A stretch of 64,000 nt of DNA from Ruegeria discodermiae (GCF_030758345.1 NZ_JAVAMO010000001.1:1054001-1118000), one strand, 5' to 3'; shown: positions 37,052-46,595, numbered from the stretch's first letter. A program made the numbers and translations. Notes: generated by a model from the letters alone, not told the origin.

Positions 37052-38031
37052 TGCTTATCGACGGGCTGCAATATGCCAACTGGTCGGAAAAGATTTTCCG
37101 GCAACTGCGCGAAGGGGGCGTCGATGCTATCCACGTCACCATCGCCTATCACGAGAACTTCCGCGAGACGGTGCTGAATTTTGAAAAGTGGAACCGCTGG
37201 TTCGAGCAATATCCCGACCTGATCATGAAAGGCCGCTGGGCCAGCGATATCGACGCGGCGCGCGAAACGGGGCGCACGGCGGTGTTCTTCGGCTTCCAGA
37301 ACCCCTCGCCTATCGAGGATGATATCGGGCTGGTCGAGATCCTGCACGATCTGGGCGCGCGGTTCATGCAACTGACCTATAACAACCAATCGCTGCTGGC
37401 GACGGGCTGTTACGAGGCCGAAGACACCGGCATCACCCGCATGGGCAAACAGGTCATCAAAGAGATGAACCGTGTAGGTCTGGTGGTGGATATGAGCCAT
37501 TCGGCGGATCGCTCGACCATCGAGGCGGCAGAGATCTCGGAACACCCCATCGCCATTACGCACGCGAACCCGCATGACTGGTCGCCCGCCCTGCGCAACA
37601 AGCGCGACACGGTGATCCGGGCGGTGATCGAAAATGGCGGCATGATGGGCTTTTCGGTCTACCCTCATCATCTGAAAGACAAATCCGCCTGCACGCTGGA
37701 GAGCTTCTGCGAGATGATCGCGCGCACCGCCGAAAGATACGGGCCCGAACATCTGGGGATCGGCACTGACCTGTGCCAAGACCAGCCCGACAGCGTGGTC
37801 GAATGGATGCGCGTCGGGCGCTGGACCAAGGAGGTCGACTATGGCGAAGGCTCCGCCGCCGCACCCGGTTTCCCGCCCATGCCTGCATGGTTTCAGGACA
37901 ACCGCGACTTCGGCAATATTGAAACAGGTCTGCGCGCAACCGGGCTGAGCGAGGATGAGGTCGCAGGGATCATGGGAAGGAACTGGTACAGGTTCTTCTC
38001 AGAAAACTTCACCCCAAGGGGATGCGTGTGA
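37051..38031 (+). CDS. M19 (renal dipeptidase-like) family protein with altered metal site
   Basis: 326 residues. GLVVDMSHSADRSTIEAAE, AITHANPHDWSPALRNKRD and HLGIGTDLCQ match the second half of the M19 active site. The first motif, normally HxD after VDG, reads IDGLQYANW and lacks both ligands. Relatives of this type occur beside dimethylglycine and sarcosine genes in Pseudomonas (the PA5396 type, from memory), where the role is unclear. It need not be a peptidase. It is coupled by TGATG overlaps on both sides. Confidence 0.82.
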   Translation: MLIDGLQYANWSEKIFRQLREGGVDAIHVTIAYHENFRETVLNFEKWNRWFEQYPDLIMKGRWASDIDAARETGRTAVFFGFQNPSPIEDDIGLVEILHDLGARFMQLTYNNQSLLATGCYEAEDTGITRMGKQVIKEMNRVGLVVDMSHSADRSTIEAAEISEHPIAITHANPHDWSPALRNKRDTVIRAVIENGGMMGFSVYPHHLKDKSACTLESFCEMIARTAERYGPEHLGIGTDLCQDQPDSVVEWMRVGRWTKEVDYGEGSAAAPGFPPMPAWFQDNRDFGNIETGLRATGLSEDEVAGIMGRNWYRFFSENFTPRGCV

Positions 38032-39719
38032 TGAAACCGGTCGCGCCAACACAGATCCAGCGCAGAGCCCCGGAAGAGGTGATGCGCCTGTCCCGTCTTG
38101 GTTCGCTGCATCAATGCCGACTGAGCTTCATGCGGGTCCTGACGCGGCGCATGGCACGGGATGGCTGGACCTTCACGCGCCCGGTTTTTGCGATTAATGA
38201 CAAGGGCGTAGGCCACGCTGTTTATACGGCGCAAGGGCCGGAACGGGCGTATTCTCTGGTGGCCTTCGCCCATGACCTGCCGCCCGAAATGCGCTCGGAC
38301 CGGGTGATCGCCGAGGCCTGGGATGCCACTTTCACCCTGTTCGACGGCATCCCCAAGGATGAGGATATCGACCGGCTGTCCCGCAATGTCCCCCTGCAAG
38401 AGGCCGGGCGCGTCAGCGAAACCGAGCTGTCGCTGTCGCGCGCCAACCGCTCGGTTCGTCTGTGGTCCCATGTGGTGGACCGGCTGGCGGCGGGACGGCA
38501 ACCCGATCCCGAACAGATCGAAGGCGTAGGCTATCTTATGCGTACTACGGCCGTCTATGGCTCGGGCAAGTTCGGCGCGGCGGATCGCGTGGTGATCGCG
38601 GATCGCGAAGAATTGCAGGTGCCGTTTCAGGCCGAGATGTTATCGGTCTACCTGACCCGCACCTTCGTACGGGACCTTGTTGAACATATGGCCCGGGTCA
38701 AGGGCAGCGATCAGGCGGTGCAGCTTGATCCGGCGATCGCCCGGCAGCTGGGGATCGGCAATTCCACCGGGCTGGGCATGGCGCCTTTCATCATCAATCA
38801 CCCGATCCTGTTCAATAACTGGATCATGGCCCGCGAAGAGGCCATCGCCAGGGTCCGCAGCCGCCCAGACGCCACGCAGATCGAGGCGGATATCTTTCGC
38901 GCTGTCCTGAAACGAAGCGCAATCTCGGTGGATCGCTGGCGGTCCAAGCATCCGATCCAGATCAAAAAGCTGGCGCATCTGACCTCAGACATGCAGGCGC
39001 TTGAGGCGCATGTTCAGCAAGAGACCCTGCTGCACGACTATCCCTGGGACCGGCTGGTGCTCTGGTCGGAAACCGCGTTGAGCGAGGAAGGTCAGGAACT
39101 GGTCGCCTCACTGATCCTAGAGCCTTATGCGGATGAGGTGGATGGTCTGGCCAGCTGCATGGCTGACAGCAACGCGGACGCCTTCGTGATTGATGGCGCG
39201 ATGCAGATCAAAGAGGTCCGCGCGCTGATCGAAGGCCGGTTCGGCTGGGCCCTGCCGCTGGATTGGGACGCGCCGGAGCATTGCGCGCGGGCGTGGTATG
39301 TCTCGGAAGAAAAGCTCGAACCGCGCATGGGGGAGCGGTTCGAGGAGCCCATCGGCGCCTACGAACAGCCCCTTGCCCCGGCGCGGGACGCAGTGGCGGC
39401 GCATCGCGCGCTTGCCAATCAGGAAGACGACCACCCGATCGCGGAATTCCTGATGCGCCACCCCGAACATCGCCACACGGTCCGCCGCCTGCAGATGAGC
39501 CGCATCGCGCCTTATAGCGAGGTGCAGGACAACACGATCAGCGCGGCAGTGCTGCCCATCGACATGCTGCGGGCCAAACTGTCCTTCTTTGGCGCAACCC
39601 ATTTCGATCCCCGCTCAGACCGATGGGTGCGGATCTGCATGTATGCGGGTGCACCCTATCCCGAGGACCTGACGACAGAGAATGCCGATCTGTGGGTCTA
39701 TCCAGAGTGTGCGGAATGA
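38031..39719 (+). CDS. Unrecognised 562-residue protein in a catabolic operon
   Basis: 562 residues from ATG 38031, overlapping the dipeptidase-like stop by 1 base; an ATG at 38022 is an alternative. There is no signal peptide or membrane segment, so it is probably cytoplasmic. Notable segments are SRLGSLHQCRLSFMRVLTRR near the N-terminus, YLMRTTAVYGSGKFGAADR near 170 and IGNSTGLGMAPFIINHP near 240. I cannot place it in any family. Its position between an M19-like enzyme and a DUF3726-like gene, all overlapping, implies a shared pathway, perhaps a substrate-opening or cofactor-free step. Confidence 0.8.
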   Translation: MKPVAPTQIQRRAPEEVMRLSRLGSLHQCRLSFMRVLTRRMARDGWTFTRPVFAINDKGVGHAVYTAQGPERAYSLVAFAHDLPPEMRSDRVIAEAWDATFTLFDGIPKDEDIDRLSRNVPLQEAGRVSETELSLSRANRSVRLWSHVVDRLAAGRQPDPEQIEGVGYLMRTTAVYGSGKFGAADRVVIADREELQVPFQAEMLSVYLTRTFVRDLVEHMARVKGSDQAVQLDPAIARQLGIGNSTGLGMAPFIINHPILFNNWIMAREEAIARVRSRPDATQIEADIFRAVLKRSAISVDRWRSKHPIQIKKLAHLTSDMQALEAHVQQETLLHDYPWDRLVLWSETALSEEGQELVASLILEPYADEVDGLASCMADSNADAFVIDGAMQIKEVRALIEGRFGWALPLDWDAPEHCARAWYVSEEKLEPRMGERFEEPIGAYEQPLAPARDAVAAHRALANQEDDHPIAEFLMRHPEHRHTVRRLQMSRIAPYSEVQDNTISAAVLPIDMLRAKLSFFGATHFDPRSDRWVRICMYAGAPYPEDLTTENADLWVYPECAE

Positions 39720-40345
39720 CCCTGTCGCTGAACGAGATGGAGGCAACCGCCAAGCGTGCAACGCGCGGCGGCCTCTATAGCTGGGGTCTGGCCGAGGAGG
39801 CCGCCAAGGCGACCCGCTGGCTCTGCGCGCATGGGCTGGATGGCGGGGCTGTTCTTGCCGCTCTGCTGCAACGAAGGTTTGCCGCATCTTTGCAAGACCA
39901 TACGCCCGAGAACCTGGATGAACCCTGGCAGTGCAAGACCACGCTCTGCCCGTTGACCGCCGGGGTCACCCTGTCGGACTGCGCCGAGCGTTTATCTCAA
40001 CGCCCAACCGACATGCGGCAGGTTGCCCACCCTTTGCTGATCCTGCCCTTCGCCGCGCAAGTCGCGCGCAAGCTCGAACGTTCCGTGACCGTGACCAGCG
40101 GGAGCTGGGAAGCGGTGACCGACGGCACCGCGCTGAGCATGCCGCAGGAGGCCCCGGATCATTCGGAGCACCTGCGCATAGAGCTTGGCGGCGTATTGTC
40201 GGAGCTTCGCCCGCATCGCACCCGCGCCACCCCCGCCCCCGAGACCCGCGCGATACTAAGCCGCTTCGCTCAACTCACCTACGCCCCGGCCACTGAAGAA
40301 TCGCGACGGCTCGGCGCGGGTGCCGGTCTGTCCGACAATGACTGA
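39716..40345 (+). CDS. DUF3726-like protein
   Basis: 209 residues from the ATG at 39716, overlapping the previous stop by 4 bases. The N-terminus, SLNEMEATAKRATRGGLYSW then GLAEEAAKATRWLC, is what I remember of DUF3726. There is no signal peptide. Function is unknown. In this operon it always sits, as far as I recall, with a cyclic-imine-reductase-like gene, which follows here after 12 bases. An accessory or subunit role is possible. Confidence 0.75.
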   Translation: MTLSLNEMEATAKRATRGGLYSWGLAEEAAKATRWLCAHGLDGGAVLAALLQRRFAASLQDHTPENLDEPWQCKTTLCPLTAGVTLSDCAERLSQRPTDMRQVAHPLLILPFAAQVARKLERSVTVTSGSWEAVTDGTALSMPQEAPDHSEHLRIELGGVLSELRPHRTRATPAPETRAILSRFAQLTYAPATEESRRLGAGAGLSDND

Positions 40346-40357
40346 GGAGACGCCCAC

Positions 40358-41386
40358 GTGACTGAAACCAAGACACTTTCGTTGTCCGAGATCGAGGCAC
40401 TGTCCTTTGACGCTTTGGTCGCTGCAGGAACGTCGGAGGCCAACGCGCGCCCGCTTGCCGTGGCAACCGCAGCCACCGAGGCCGACGGCGTGGCCAGTCA
40501 CGGGCTGGCCTATATCCCGATCTATTGCGAGCATGTGCAATGCGGCAAAGTTGATGGGCAGGCAATCCCTACCTTATCAACGCCCCGCCCCGGCGTGGTC
40601 GCCGTTGACGCCGCCACCGGTTTTGCCCATTCCGCAATCAATCTGGGGTTCGAGCCATTGATCGCGGCGGCGCGCACGCAAGGCGTGGCGGTTCTGTCCA
40701 TCAGGAACAGCTATAATTGCGGGGTCCTGGGCTATCATACCTACCGTCTGGCGCAGGCCGGGCTGGTGGGGATCGGCTTTACCAACGCGCCTGCCTCCAT
40801 CGCGCCCTCGGGCGGCTCCAGACCGGTGGTCGGCACCAATCCTTTCTCACTTGCCGTGCCCGGCAGCGATGGCCAACCCGCCCTGCTGATCGACCAGAGC
40901 GCCAGCACCATCGCTAAAAGCGAGGTGATGAAACACGCGCGCGAGGGCAAGCCGATCCCGGTGGGCTGGGCGCTGGACAGCGACGGCAAGCCGACAACCG
41001 ACCCTGATGTGGGCCTGAAAGGGTCGATGGCCCCATCGGGCGGCTACAAAGGCGTCGGCATCGCCCTGCTGACCGAGGTCATGGCCGCCGCACTAACCGG
41101 CGCAACGTTGGGCATTCACGCCTCGCCCTTCTCAGGCACCGCAGGTGGCCCGCCCAAGACCGGGCAGTTTTTTATCGCAATTGACCCATCTGCGACCGCC
41201 GGTGACGTTTTTGCAGCCGGTATTGCCGATCTTGTCGAAGCGATCCGCTTTCAGGACCGGGCACATTTGCCGGGTGACGGTCGCCGCGCCAAACGGCTGG
41301 CGGCCCAAAAAGATGGCGTTGCCGTGAATTTGGCAACGCTGAACAGGATCGACGCCCTACTGCAAGGACAACAGCGCGACGGATAA
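40358..41386 (+). CDS. Ldh_2/MDH_2 family reductase (cyclic imino-acid reductase-like)
   Basis: 342 residues from GTG 40358, with GAGGAG upstream. ADGVASHGLAYIPIYCEHV carries the Ser-His of the family, and PSGGSRPVVGTNPFSLAVPG and GYKGVGIALLTEVM form the NAD(P) and substrate sites. Members include delta-1-pyrroline/piperideine-2-carboxylate reductase (DpkA) and ureidoglycolate or malate-type dehydrogenases. Next to a ketoglutarate-semialdehyde-type dehydrogenase, an imino-acid substrate is attractive but unproved. A BCCT gene follows after 68 bases. Confidence 0.83.
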   Translation: MTETKTLSLSEIEALSFDALVAAGTSEANARPLAVATAATEADGVASHGLAYIPIYCEHVQCGKVDGQAIPTLSTPRPGVVAVDAATGFAHSAINLGFEPLIAAARTQGVAVLSIRNSYNCGVLGYHTYRLAQAGLVGIGFTNAPASIAPSGGSRPVVGTNPFSLAVPGSDGQPALLIDQSASTIAKSEVMKHAREGKPIPVGWALDSDGKPTTDPDVGLKGSMAPSGGYKGVGIALLTEVMAAALTGATLGIHASPFSGTAGGPPKTGQFFIAIDPSATAGDVFAAGIADLVEAIRFQDRAHLPGDGRRAKRLAAQKDGVAVNLATLNRIDALLQGQQRDG

Positions 41387-41454
41387 CCGGGAGACCCCGC
41401 GCGACAACAAACCTTCCCGGCAAATCAGGACACGTGCGAACAGGGAGGAAACAC

Positions 41455-43269
41455 ATGTCAGTGAAACAACCGTTTACCGACTTGCAGATCAAGAGGTCTG
41501 CCAGCGGGTTTTATGAAGGGCACAGTCTGGAGATCGCCCTACTGAGCAAGGCGATCATGGTCGGCCTAGTGATCTGGGCTCTGGTCTGGCCCGCCAATGC
41601 AAATGGCGTTCTGGGCAGCCTCAACTGGAGATTGCTTGAAGATTTCAACGGCTTCTACATCATCATTGTTGGTCTCTTTATCTTCTTCCTCGTCGCCGTG
41701 GCCCTCATACCAGGCACCGGAAAGCGGGTTATGGGCCCCGAAGGCGAGAAACCGGAATTCTCGGATTTTTCCTGGTTCTCGATGATGTTCGGCGCGGGTC
41801 TGGGCGTCGGGTTGATGGTTTTTGCAACCGCAGAACCTCTGGGCCTCTGGGGATCGAACCCGGTGGTGCTGGCAGGCACGGTCGAGGCCAATACCGAGGC
41901 CGCGCTGCAATCGGGATACCGCTACACCTTCCTGCATTACGGCTTTCACGCCTGGGCGATTTACGTGGTCACGGGGCTGTCGCTGGCCTATTACGCCTAT
42001 ACGCGCGACATGCCGCTGACCATCCGGACGGCGCTGACGCCGCTGTTTGGGCGGTTGATGAACGGCTTCCTGGGACATGTGGTTGACGTGCTGGGGGTGG
42101 TTGCGACCATTCTGGGCGTCTCGGTGACCATCGGCTATGGCGTCTCACAATTCATCGACGGGCTCTATGCCATCTCCGGCATGGAATGGATGATGGATCT
42201 GACCGGAGAAACGCCGGAGCCCAGCACGGTTGGCCTGATTTCGGGCCTGGTCGTCATCATGGGACTGTCGATCATTTCGGCGGTGTCAGGTGTTGGGCGG
42301 GGTGTGAAATACCTGTCGAACCTGAACCTGGTGCTGTCGCTGATCCTGCTGCTGGTCTTTGTGGTCTTCGGGTCTTTCCTCTTTGCAATGACCAACTACG
42401 CGACCGCCTTCGTGGACTACATGCTGCATTTCATCTCGCTCAGCTTCAATGCCATCGGGCCGCAATCCGAGACAGCGTTTGCATCGGCTCTGCCGTCCGA
42501 GGCGGCCCCGATGGCAGACGCGCTCTATAGCGGCGCGACCAATGCGTGGGGGTCGTTCGATGCGTTCAAATCCGGTCTTGAAGGGGAAGCCGCCGCATTG
42601 CCCGACGATGTCTTGACCGCCGCCTATGCGGCCGGTGAGCAGGGACGCCAATTCGGCTGGCAGGCCGGTTGGACAACCTTCTACTGGGCCTGGTGGATCG
42701 CATTCTCGCCCTTTGTCGGCCTGTTCCTGGCCCGCATCTCCAAGGGGCGTTCGGTGCGTGAATTCATCATCGGCTGCGTCTTTGCACCCGCGCTGGTCTG
42801 CTTTGCCTGGATGACCATCCTTGGCGGCACCGCGATCGATCTGGAACTGAACGGCACCGCTGAAGGCGCCATCATCGGTGCGTCCAACACGGCTAAGCTG
42901 TTCGTGACCCTGCAGGAGATGATCACCGGCGGATTGCTGTCTGGCATCACCGTGATGTGCGTTGTGCTGATCATGACCTTCCTGGTGACCTCGGCAGACT
43001 CGGGCATCCTGGTGATGAACACCATCATGTCGGGTGGCGACCAGAAGATCGGCAACAAGCACAAGATCGTCTGGGGTCTGATCCTGACCGCAGTGATCGG
43101 GGCGTTGATCCTGGCTGCGGGTGAAAACAACCCGATGGACGCGCTGCGAAACGCGATGATCATCGGCGCGCTGCCCTTTACCATGGTGATGGGTCTGATG
43201 TGCATTGCCCTTGCCAAGGCGCTCTATCGTGACGGGTTGCGTGCGAAGCACACCGTCGCTGCAGAGTAA
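41455..43269 (+). CDS. BCCT family transporter (second copy, altered aromatic box)
   Basis: 604 residues from the ATG at 41455, preceded by GGGAGGA. GAGLGVGLMVFATAEPLG, LHYGFHAWAIY and FYWAWWIAFSPFVGLFLARI are the BCCT hallmarks. Compared with the first copy, the segment-4 Trp is Tyr (LHY) and the last Trp of the segment-8 box is Phe (WWIAF). These positions bind trimethylammonium in BetP, so a substrate other than glycine betaine is plausible. There is also an extra loop of about 60 residues between segments 7 and 8. It is the last gene of the LysR-divergent operon. Confidence 0.92.
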   Translation: MSVKQPFTDLQIKRSASGFYEGHSLEIALLSKAIMVGLVIWALVWPANANGVLGSLNWRLLEDFNGFYIIIVGLFIFFLVAVALIPGTGKRVMGPEGEKPEFSDFSWFSMMFGAGLGVGLMVFATAEPLGLWGSNPVVLAGTVEANTEAALQSGYRYTFLHYGFHAWAIYVVTGLSLAYYAYTRDMPLTIRTALTPLFGRLMNGFLGHVVDVLGVVATILGVSVTIGYGVSQFIDGLYAISGMEWMMDLTGETPEPSTVGLISGLVVIMGLSIISAVSGVGRGVKYLSNLNLVLSLILLLVFVVFGSFLFAMTNYATAFVDYMLHFISLSFNAIGPQSETAFASALPSEAAPMADALYSGATNAWGSFDAFKSGLEGEAAALPDDVLTAAYAAGEQGRQFGWQAGWTTFYWAWWIAFSPFVGLFLARISKGRSVREFIIGCVFAPALVCFAWMTILGGTAIDLELNGTAEGAIIGASNTAKLFVTLQEMITGGLLSGITVMCVVLIMTFLVTSADSGILVMNTIMSGGDQKIGNKHKIVWGLILTAVIGALILAAGENNPMDALRNAMIIGALPFTMVMGLMCIALAKALYRDGLRAKHTVAAE

Positions 43270-43278
43270 GACATCGCA

Positions 43279-43308
43279 GCGGGCGGCCCCGAGCTGAAGG
43301 CCGCCCGC
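43279..43308. terminator. Hairpin between convergent genes
   Basis: GCGGGCGGCC and GGCCGCCCGC form a perfect 10-bp stem with a 10-base loop, 9 bases after the BCCT stop and 43 before the racemase-like stop. No T-run is present. Confidence 0.5.
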
Positions 43309-43351
43309 ATCTGCGCCCGTTTCCACAACAAGACCTGTGAACGCGCCCGCC

Positions 43352-44107
43352 CTACCGGTGACCAAGCTGGCCCAGTATCGGCAGAGCATCCCCAACATTC
43401 GCAAGCCGCAGCATGTGCCAGGCCAACGCCTGATTGCTGGTGATCACGGGCAGGCCGGTGCTGGTCTCGATCTCGTCAATGACGTTCAGGCAGCGCAGGT
43501 TGGTGCAGGAAATCACGATGGCATCGCAAGGAGCCGCCGCAGCGACCTGCGTCGCCGCCGCGATAATCGAGGCCTCGGTGATGCGGGCGACCACCCGGTC
43601 ATCGCCTTCCTCGAATGAGCCGAACCCGGCGATCTCGAACCCGGCCGCTTCCAGCCTCTGCCGCATCCGGCTCGAGACTTCGGGCACGTAAGGCGTGAGG
43701 AAGCCCAGCCGTTTCACCTCAAGCGCCTGGGCAGCGGCGATGACGGCGGCGAGTGGATCGCTCACCTTGGCATCGGGGAATACCGATTGGATTGCGCGGG
43801 CCACATTGTCCGATCCGATCACACTCGAAGCGGAAGTGCAGCCATATCCGATGACATCGAACTTCAGCGACTGCGGAAAGAGCCGTGCCGAAGCGGGCAG
43901 ATCATTTTCCATCCGGGCCAGCGTATCGGGACGGATTTCCGGGACCATCGGAATGCGGCTGTGATAAAGTGCAATCCCCTGCAACGCCATGATGCGCGCA
44001 AACTCGGCCTCGATCGTCTCGTCGTTTTCCAGCACGATCACACCCAGCGTGGCGCGGGTTCCGATGCCCTGATCCGTGTCGTACTCCAGTTTCATGCCCT
44101 GCCTCAT
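43352..44107 (-). CDS. Asp/Glu racemase superfamily protein (EutA/maleate-isomerase-like)
   Basis: 251 residues from the ATG at 44107 (ATGA overlap with the M24 stop); an ATG at 44095 with GAGG upstream is equally possible. Two catalytic-type Cys appear, C90 in GYGCTSAS and C201 in ISCTNLR, as in aspartate racemase, maleate isomerase and arylmalonate decarboxylase. It is the third gene of an M20-M24-racemase operon. The same family (EutA) occurs in ectoine catabolism clusters, which hints at stereochemical inversion of an amino-acid intermediate. Confidence 0.82.
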   Translation of the reverse strand: MRQGMKLEYDTDQGIGTRATLGVIVLENDETIEAEFARIMALQGIALYHSRIPMVPEIRPDTLARMENDLPASARLFPQSLKFDVIGYGCTSASSVIGSDNVARAIQSVFPDAKVSDPLAAVIAAAQALEVKRLGFLTPYVPEVSSRMRQRLEAAGFEIAGFGSFEEGDDRVVARITEASIIAAATQVAAAAPCDAIVISCTNLRCLNVIDEIETSTGLPVITSNQALAWHMLRLANVGDALPILGQLGHR

Positions 44108-45267
44108 ATGATCGGAAGGTCTGGTGCGGCGCGCTCGGACAAAAGCTGCGCGCCATCCGCGCGTATCACGATATTCTCTTCATGCACCATGATCTTGTCA
44201 TCGCCATAGCTGAGCGAAGGTTCCAGTGTCAGCACCATGTTTTCGGTAATTTCTGTGTCGTCAAACGCGGCATGCGAGGGCCATTCGGTCAGTTGCATCC
44301 CCAGCCCGTGGCCAAGACGCCCGACATCGCCACCCTGATCGTCCAGTTCCGCGATCACATTCTGCATCACCTGAAACAACGCGCGGCTGGTTGTGCCGGG
44401 GCGCGCGGCGGCGATACCGGCCTCGGTCGCGCGCCAAAGCACCTCATAGGCGCGCTGCGAGGTGCTGTCGGCCACGCCAATCGCAAAGTTGCGGTCGAAA
44501 TCGCAGAAATACCCGTCCCAATTGGCCCCGGTATCCAGCATCAGGATATCGCCCCGTGCCAAGGGACGGCACGAGGGGGGCGAGATGACGTCGCGATAGC
44601 CACCGGTATCTGCACCGCCGACCAGATAGGGTACATCATCCGCCCCCTGTGCCAGCGCCTCGCGCCGGAAAGCCCGAAACAGCGCCTCCAGCGGCAGGCC
44701 TTCGCGGGCAAGCTCGGGGACGCGGGCAAATGTGCGCGAGCCGATGGCACAGATATGGGCTAGCTTTTCGATCTCGGCCTCGGATTTCACCATGCGCAAG
44801 GCTCGGATCAGCCCGGTGCAGTCGCTCACGCGCAACCCGGTCAGCCCCTGCATCAAACGTTCATAATCGCCCAACGGCATGCGTAGCGCGGTCTCGTGCC
44901 CTTTCAGGATGCCGATCGTCTCTCCGTTCCGTGCGAGCGGGGTCAGGAGATCCGTGAGCAGGCTGATGCCATCGTCATCCGGCGCGGGTGCGCTCCAGGT
45001 GCGGATATCGTCGATCCAGGTGCCGCGCATCAGCTCCGCCCCGATCTCGGGTATGATCGCGATCGGCTTGCCCAAGGCCGGAACGAACAAGAACCAGGGC
45101 CGGGTCGGGCTTTGCCAGAACAGCGTGTGAAAGCCGCTGAAATAGCGCAGCTCCGCCTCGGTCATCAGCAGCAGACCGGCCATGCCGGACCCCGCCATGA
45201 GAACTTGCGCGCGCCGAGTACGCGCCGTGAACTCGGCCTCGGGGAATCCGCGCTCCGGGGCCGCCAT
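44104..45267 (-). CDS. M24 family metallohydrolase (DoeA/Xaa-Pro-peptidase-like)
   Basis: 387 residues from the ATG at 45267; a GTG 3 bases earlier is possible. All five M24 metal ligands are visible: the two Asp in LDTGANWDGYFCDFD, His in RLGHGLGMQL, Glu in LTLEPSLS and Glu in MVHEENIV. This contrasts with the metal-free creatinase at 33239. Ectoine hydrolase (DoeA/EutD) and prolidases belong here. It overlaps the M20 gene (TGATG) and the racemase gene (ATGA), so the three are coupled. Confidence 0.83.
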   Translation of the reverse strand: MAAPERGFPEAEFTARTRRAQVLMAGSGMAGLLLMTEAELRYFSGFHTLFWQSPTRPWFLFVPALGKPIAIIPEIGAELMRGTWIDDIRTWSAPAPDDDGISLLTDLLTPLARNGETIGILKGHETALRMPLGDYERLMQGLTGLRVSDCTGLIRALRMVKSEAEIEKLAHICAIGSRTFARVPELAREGLPLEALFRAFRREALAQGADDVPYLVGGADTGGYRDVISPPSCRPLARGDILMLDTGANWDGYFCDFDRNFAIGVADSTSQRAYEVLWRATEAGIAAARPGTTSRALFQVMQNVIAELDDQGGDVGRLGHGLGMQLTEWPSHAAFDDTEITENMVLTLEPSLSYGDDKIMVHEENIVIRADGAQLLSERAAPDLPII

Positions 45268-46418
45268 CACGCCTGGTCCTTGCGGATCGGCAACCGGTCT
45301 CGCACCAGCTGCACCCAGAACTCTGCCCCGATGGGTAGGAGATCATCGTTGAAATCATAGTCCGAAGCGTGCAGCGGCTGGCCGTTTGCCCCGTCCTCAC
45401 CATTGCCGAGCAGCAGGAAGCAGCCGGGAACGGCGGCGCAAAAATGAGCGAAATCCTCGGAAAAGCTCATTGGGGGGCGGTTGCGGATCAGATCGCACCC
45501 CGCGGTGTCAGCGGCGCGATAGACGGCCTGGGTCGGGGCGTCGGCATTGATGGTTTCGATGAACTCGGTGTTGAAGGTCACACTCGCCTGAATACCGTGC
45601 GCCGCAGCGATGCCTTCGGCGATCCGGCGCATATGGGCCTCGATGGCGACGCGGTCCTGCGGAGATCGCGCTCGGAAGTCACCTTTGAGCACGGCCTTGC
45701 CAGGCAGGACATTGCGCTGCCCGTCGCTCAGAAATTCGGTGACCGAGACAACCGCCCCCGCCCCGGGCGCCAGTTTGCGAGCCACGATAGTCTGCAGCGC
45801 CAGCACCAGTTCCGCACCAACGGTAATCGCATCCACCCCGGCCTGCGGCATTGAGGCGTGCCCGCCCTGCCCGTGAATGGTGATCTCGAACAGCGTTTCG
45901 CTGTTGCAGATGATGCCAGACCGGGTCGAGACCTGCCCCACCGGCGCGCCGGGCAGATTGTGGATGGCATAGACCTCATCAATCGGAAATGTCTCCAGCA
46001 CGCCTTCGTCGATCATGGCTTGCGCGCCCAGCCCATGCTCTTCGTTGGGCTGGAACAGAAAGACCACGCTGCCGTCAAACCCGCCTTCGGCTGCCAGCCT
46101 TTCAGCAGCACCCAGCAGTATCGTCATATGGCCGTCATGGCCACAGGCATGCATGACACCAGGGGTTTGCGAGCAGTAGCCATGGGCTGAGTTTTCGGTG
46201 ATCGGCAGCGCATCCATATCCGCACGCAGACCAATGGCGCGATTGCCCTGCCCCATCCGCAACACCCCGACAACACCTGCACCTTCATGCGTTTCGATCC
46301 CCAAGCGGCGCAGAGACTGGGCCACCGCGGTTTTTGTCCGCGCCTCCTGAGACCCCAGTTCGGGATCACGATGAAACGCGCGGCGCTGCGCGATCAGTCG
46401 GCTGTGAAAGTCAGTCAT
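45267..46418 (-). CDS. M20D amidohydrolase (N-acyl amino-acid deacylase-like)
   Basis: 383 residues from the ATG at 46418; earlier in-frame starts add an unconserved tail. Metal motifs are GLRADMDALPI, MHACGHDGHMTILLG and FLFQPNEEHGLGAQAM, typical of hippurate hydrolase and N-acyl-amino-acid deacylases, including the DoeB2 type used on N-acetyl-diaminobutyrate. It is cytoplasmic. It is the first gene of the minus-strand operon and divergent from a PLP lyase (46596), suggesting that it frees an amino group before that enzyme acts. Confidence 0.87.
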   Translation of the reverse strand: MTDFHSRLIAQRRAFHRDPELGSQEARTKTAVAQSLRRLGIETHEGAGVVGVLRMGQGNRAIGLRADMDALPITENSAHGYCSQTPGVMHACGHDGHMTILLGAAERLAAEGGFDGSVVFLFQPNEEHGLGAQAMIDEGVLETFPIDEVYAIHNLPGAPVGQVSTRSGIICNSETLFEITIHGQGGHASMPQAGVDAITVGAELVLALQTIVARKLAPGAGAVVSVTEFLSDGQRNVLPGKAVLKGDFRARSPQDRVAIEAHMRRIAEGIAAAHGIQASVTFNTEFIETINADAPTQAVYRAADTAGCDLIRNRPPMSFSEDFAHFCAAVPGCFLLLGNGEDGANGQPLHASDYDFNDDLLPIGAEFWVQLVRDRLPIRKDQA

Positions 46419-46595
46419 ATCGGTCCATCTCGGTGACATCTGGTCAGGGTGGTGGCGATCAAGACGCCTGTTGGCGGGCCATTCAGGATATTGCGGCGCA
46501 TGCTTGTTGCTTTTCGCGGGGAATCCGACTTCTTTCATGCCATGGACGCCAACGTCCTGAAAACCTCAAACACGACATAGGCGGGGCCTGCTGGC

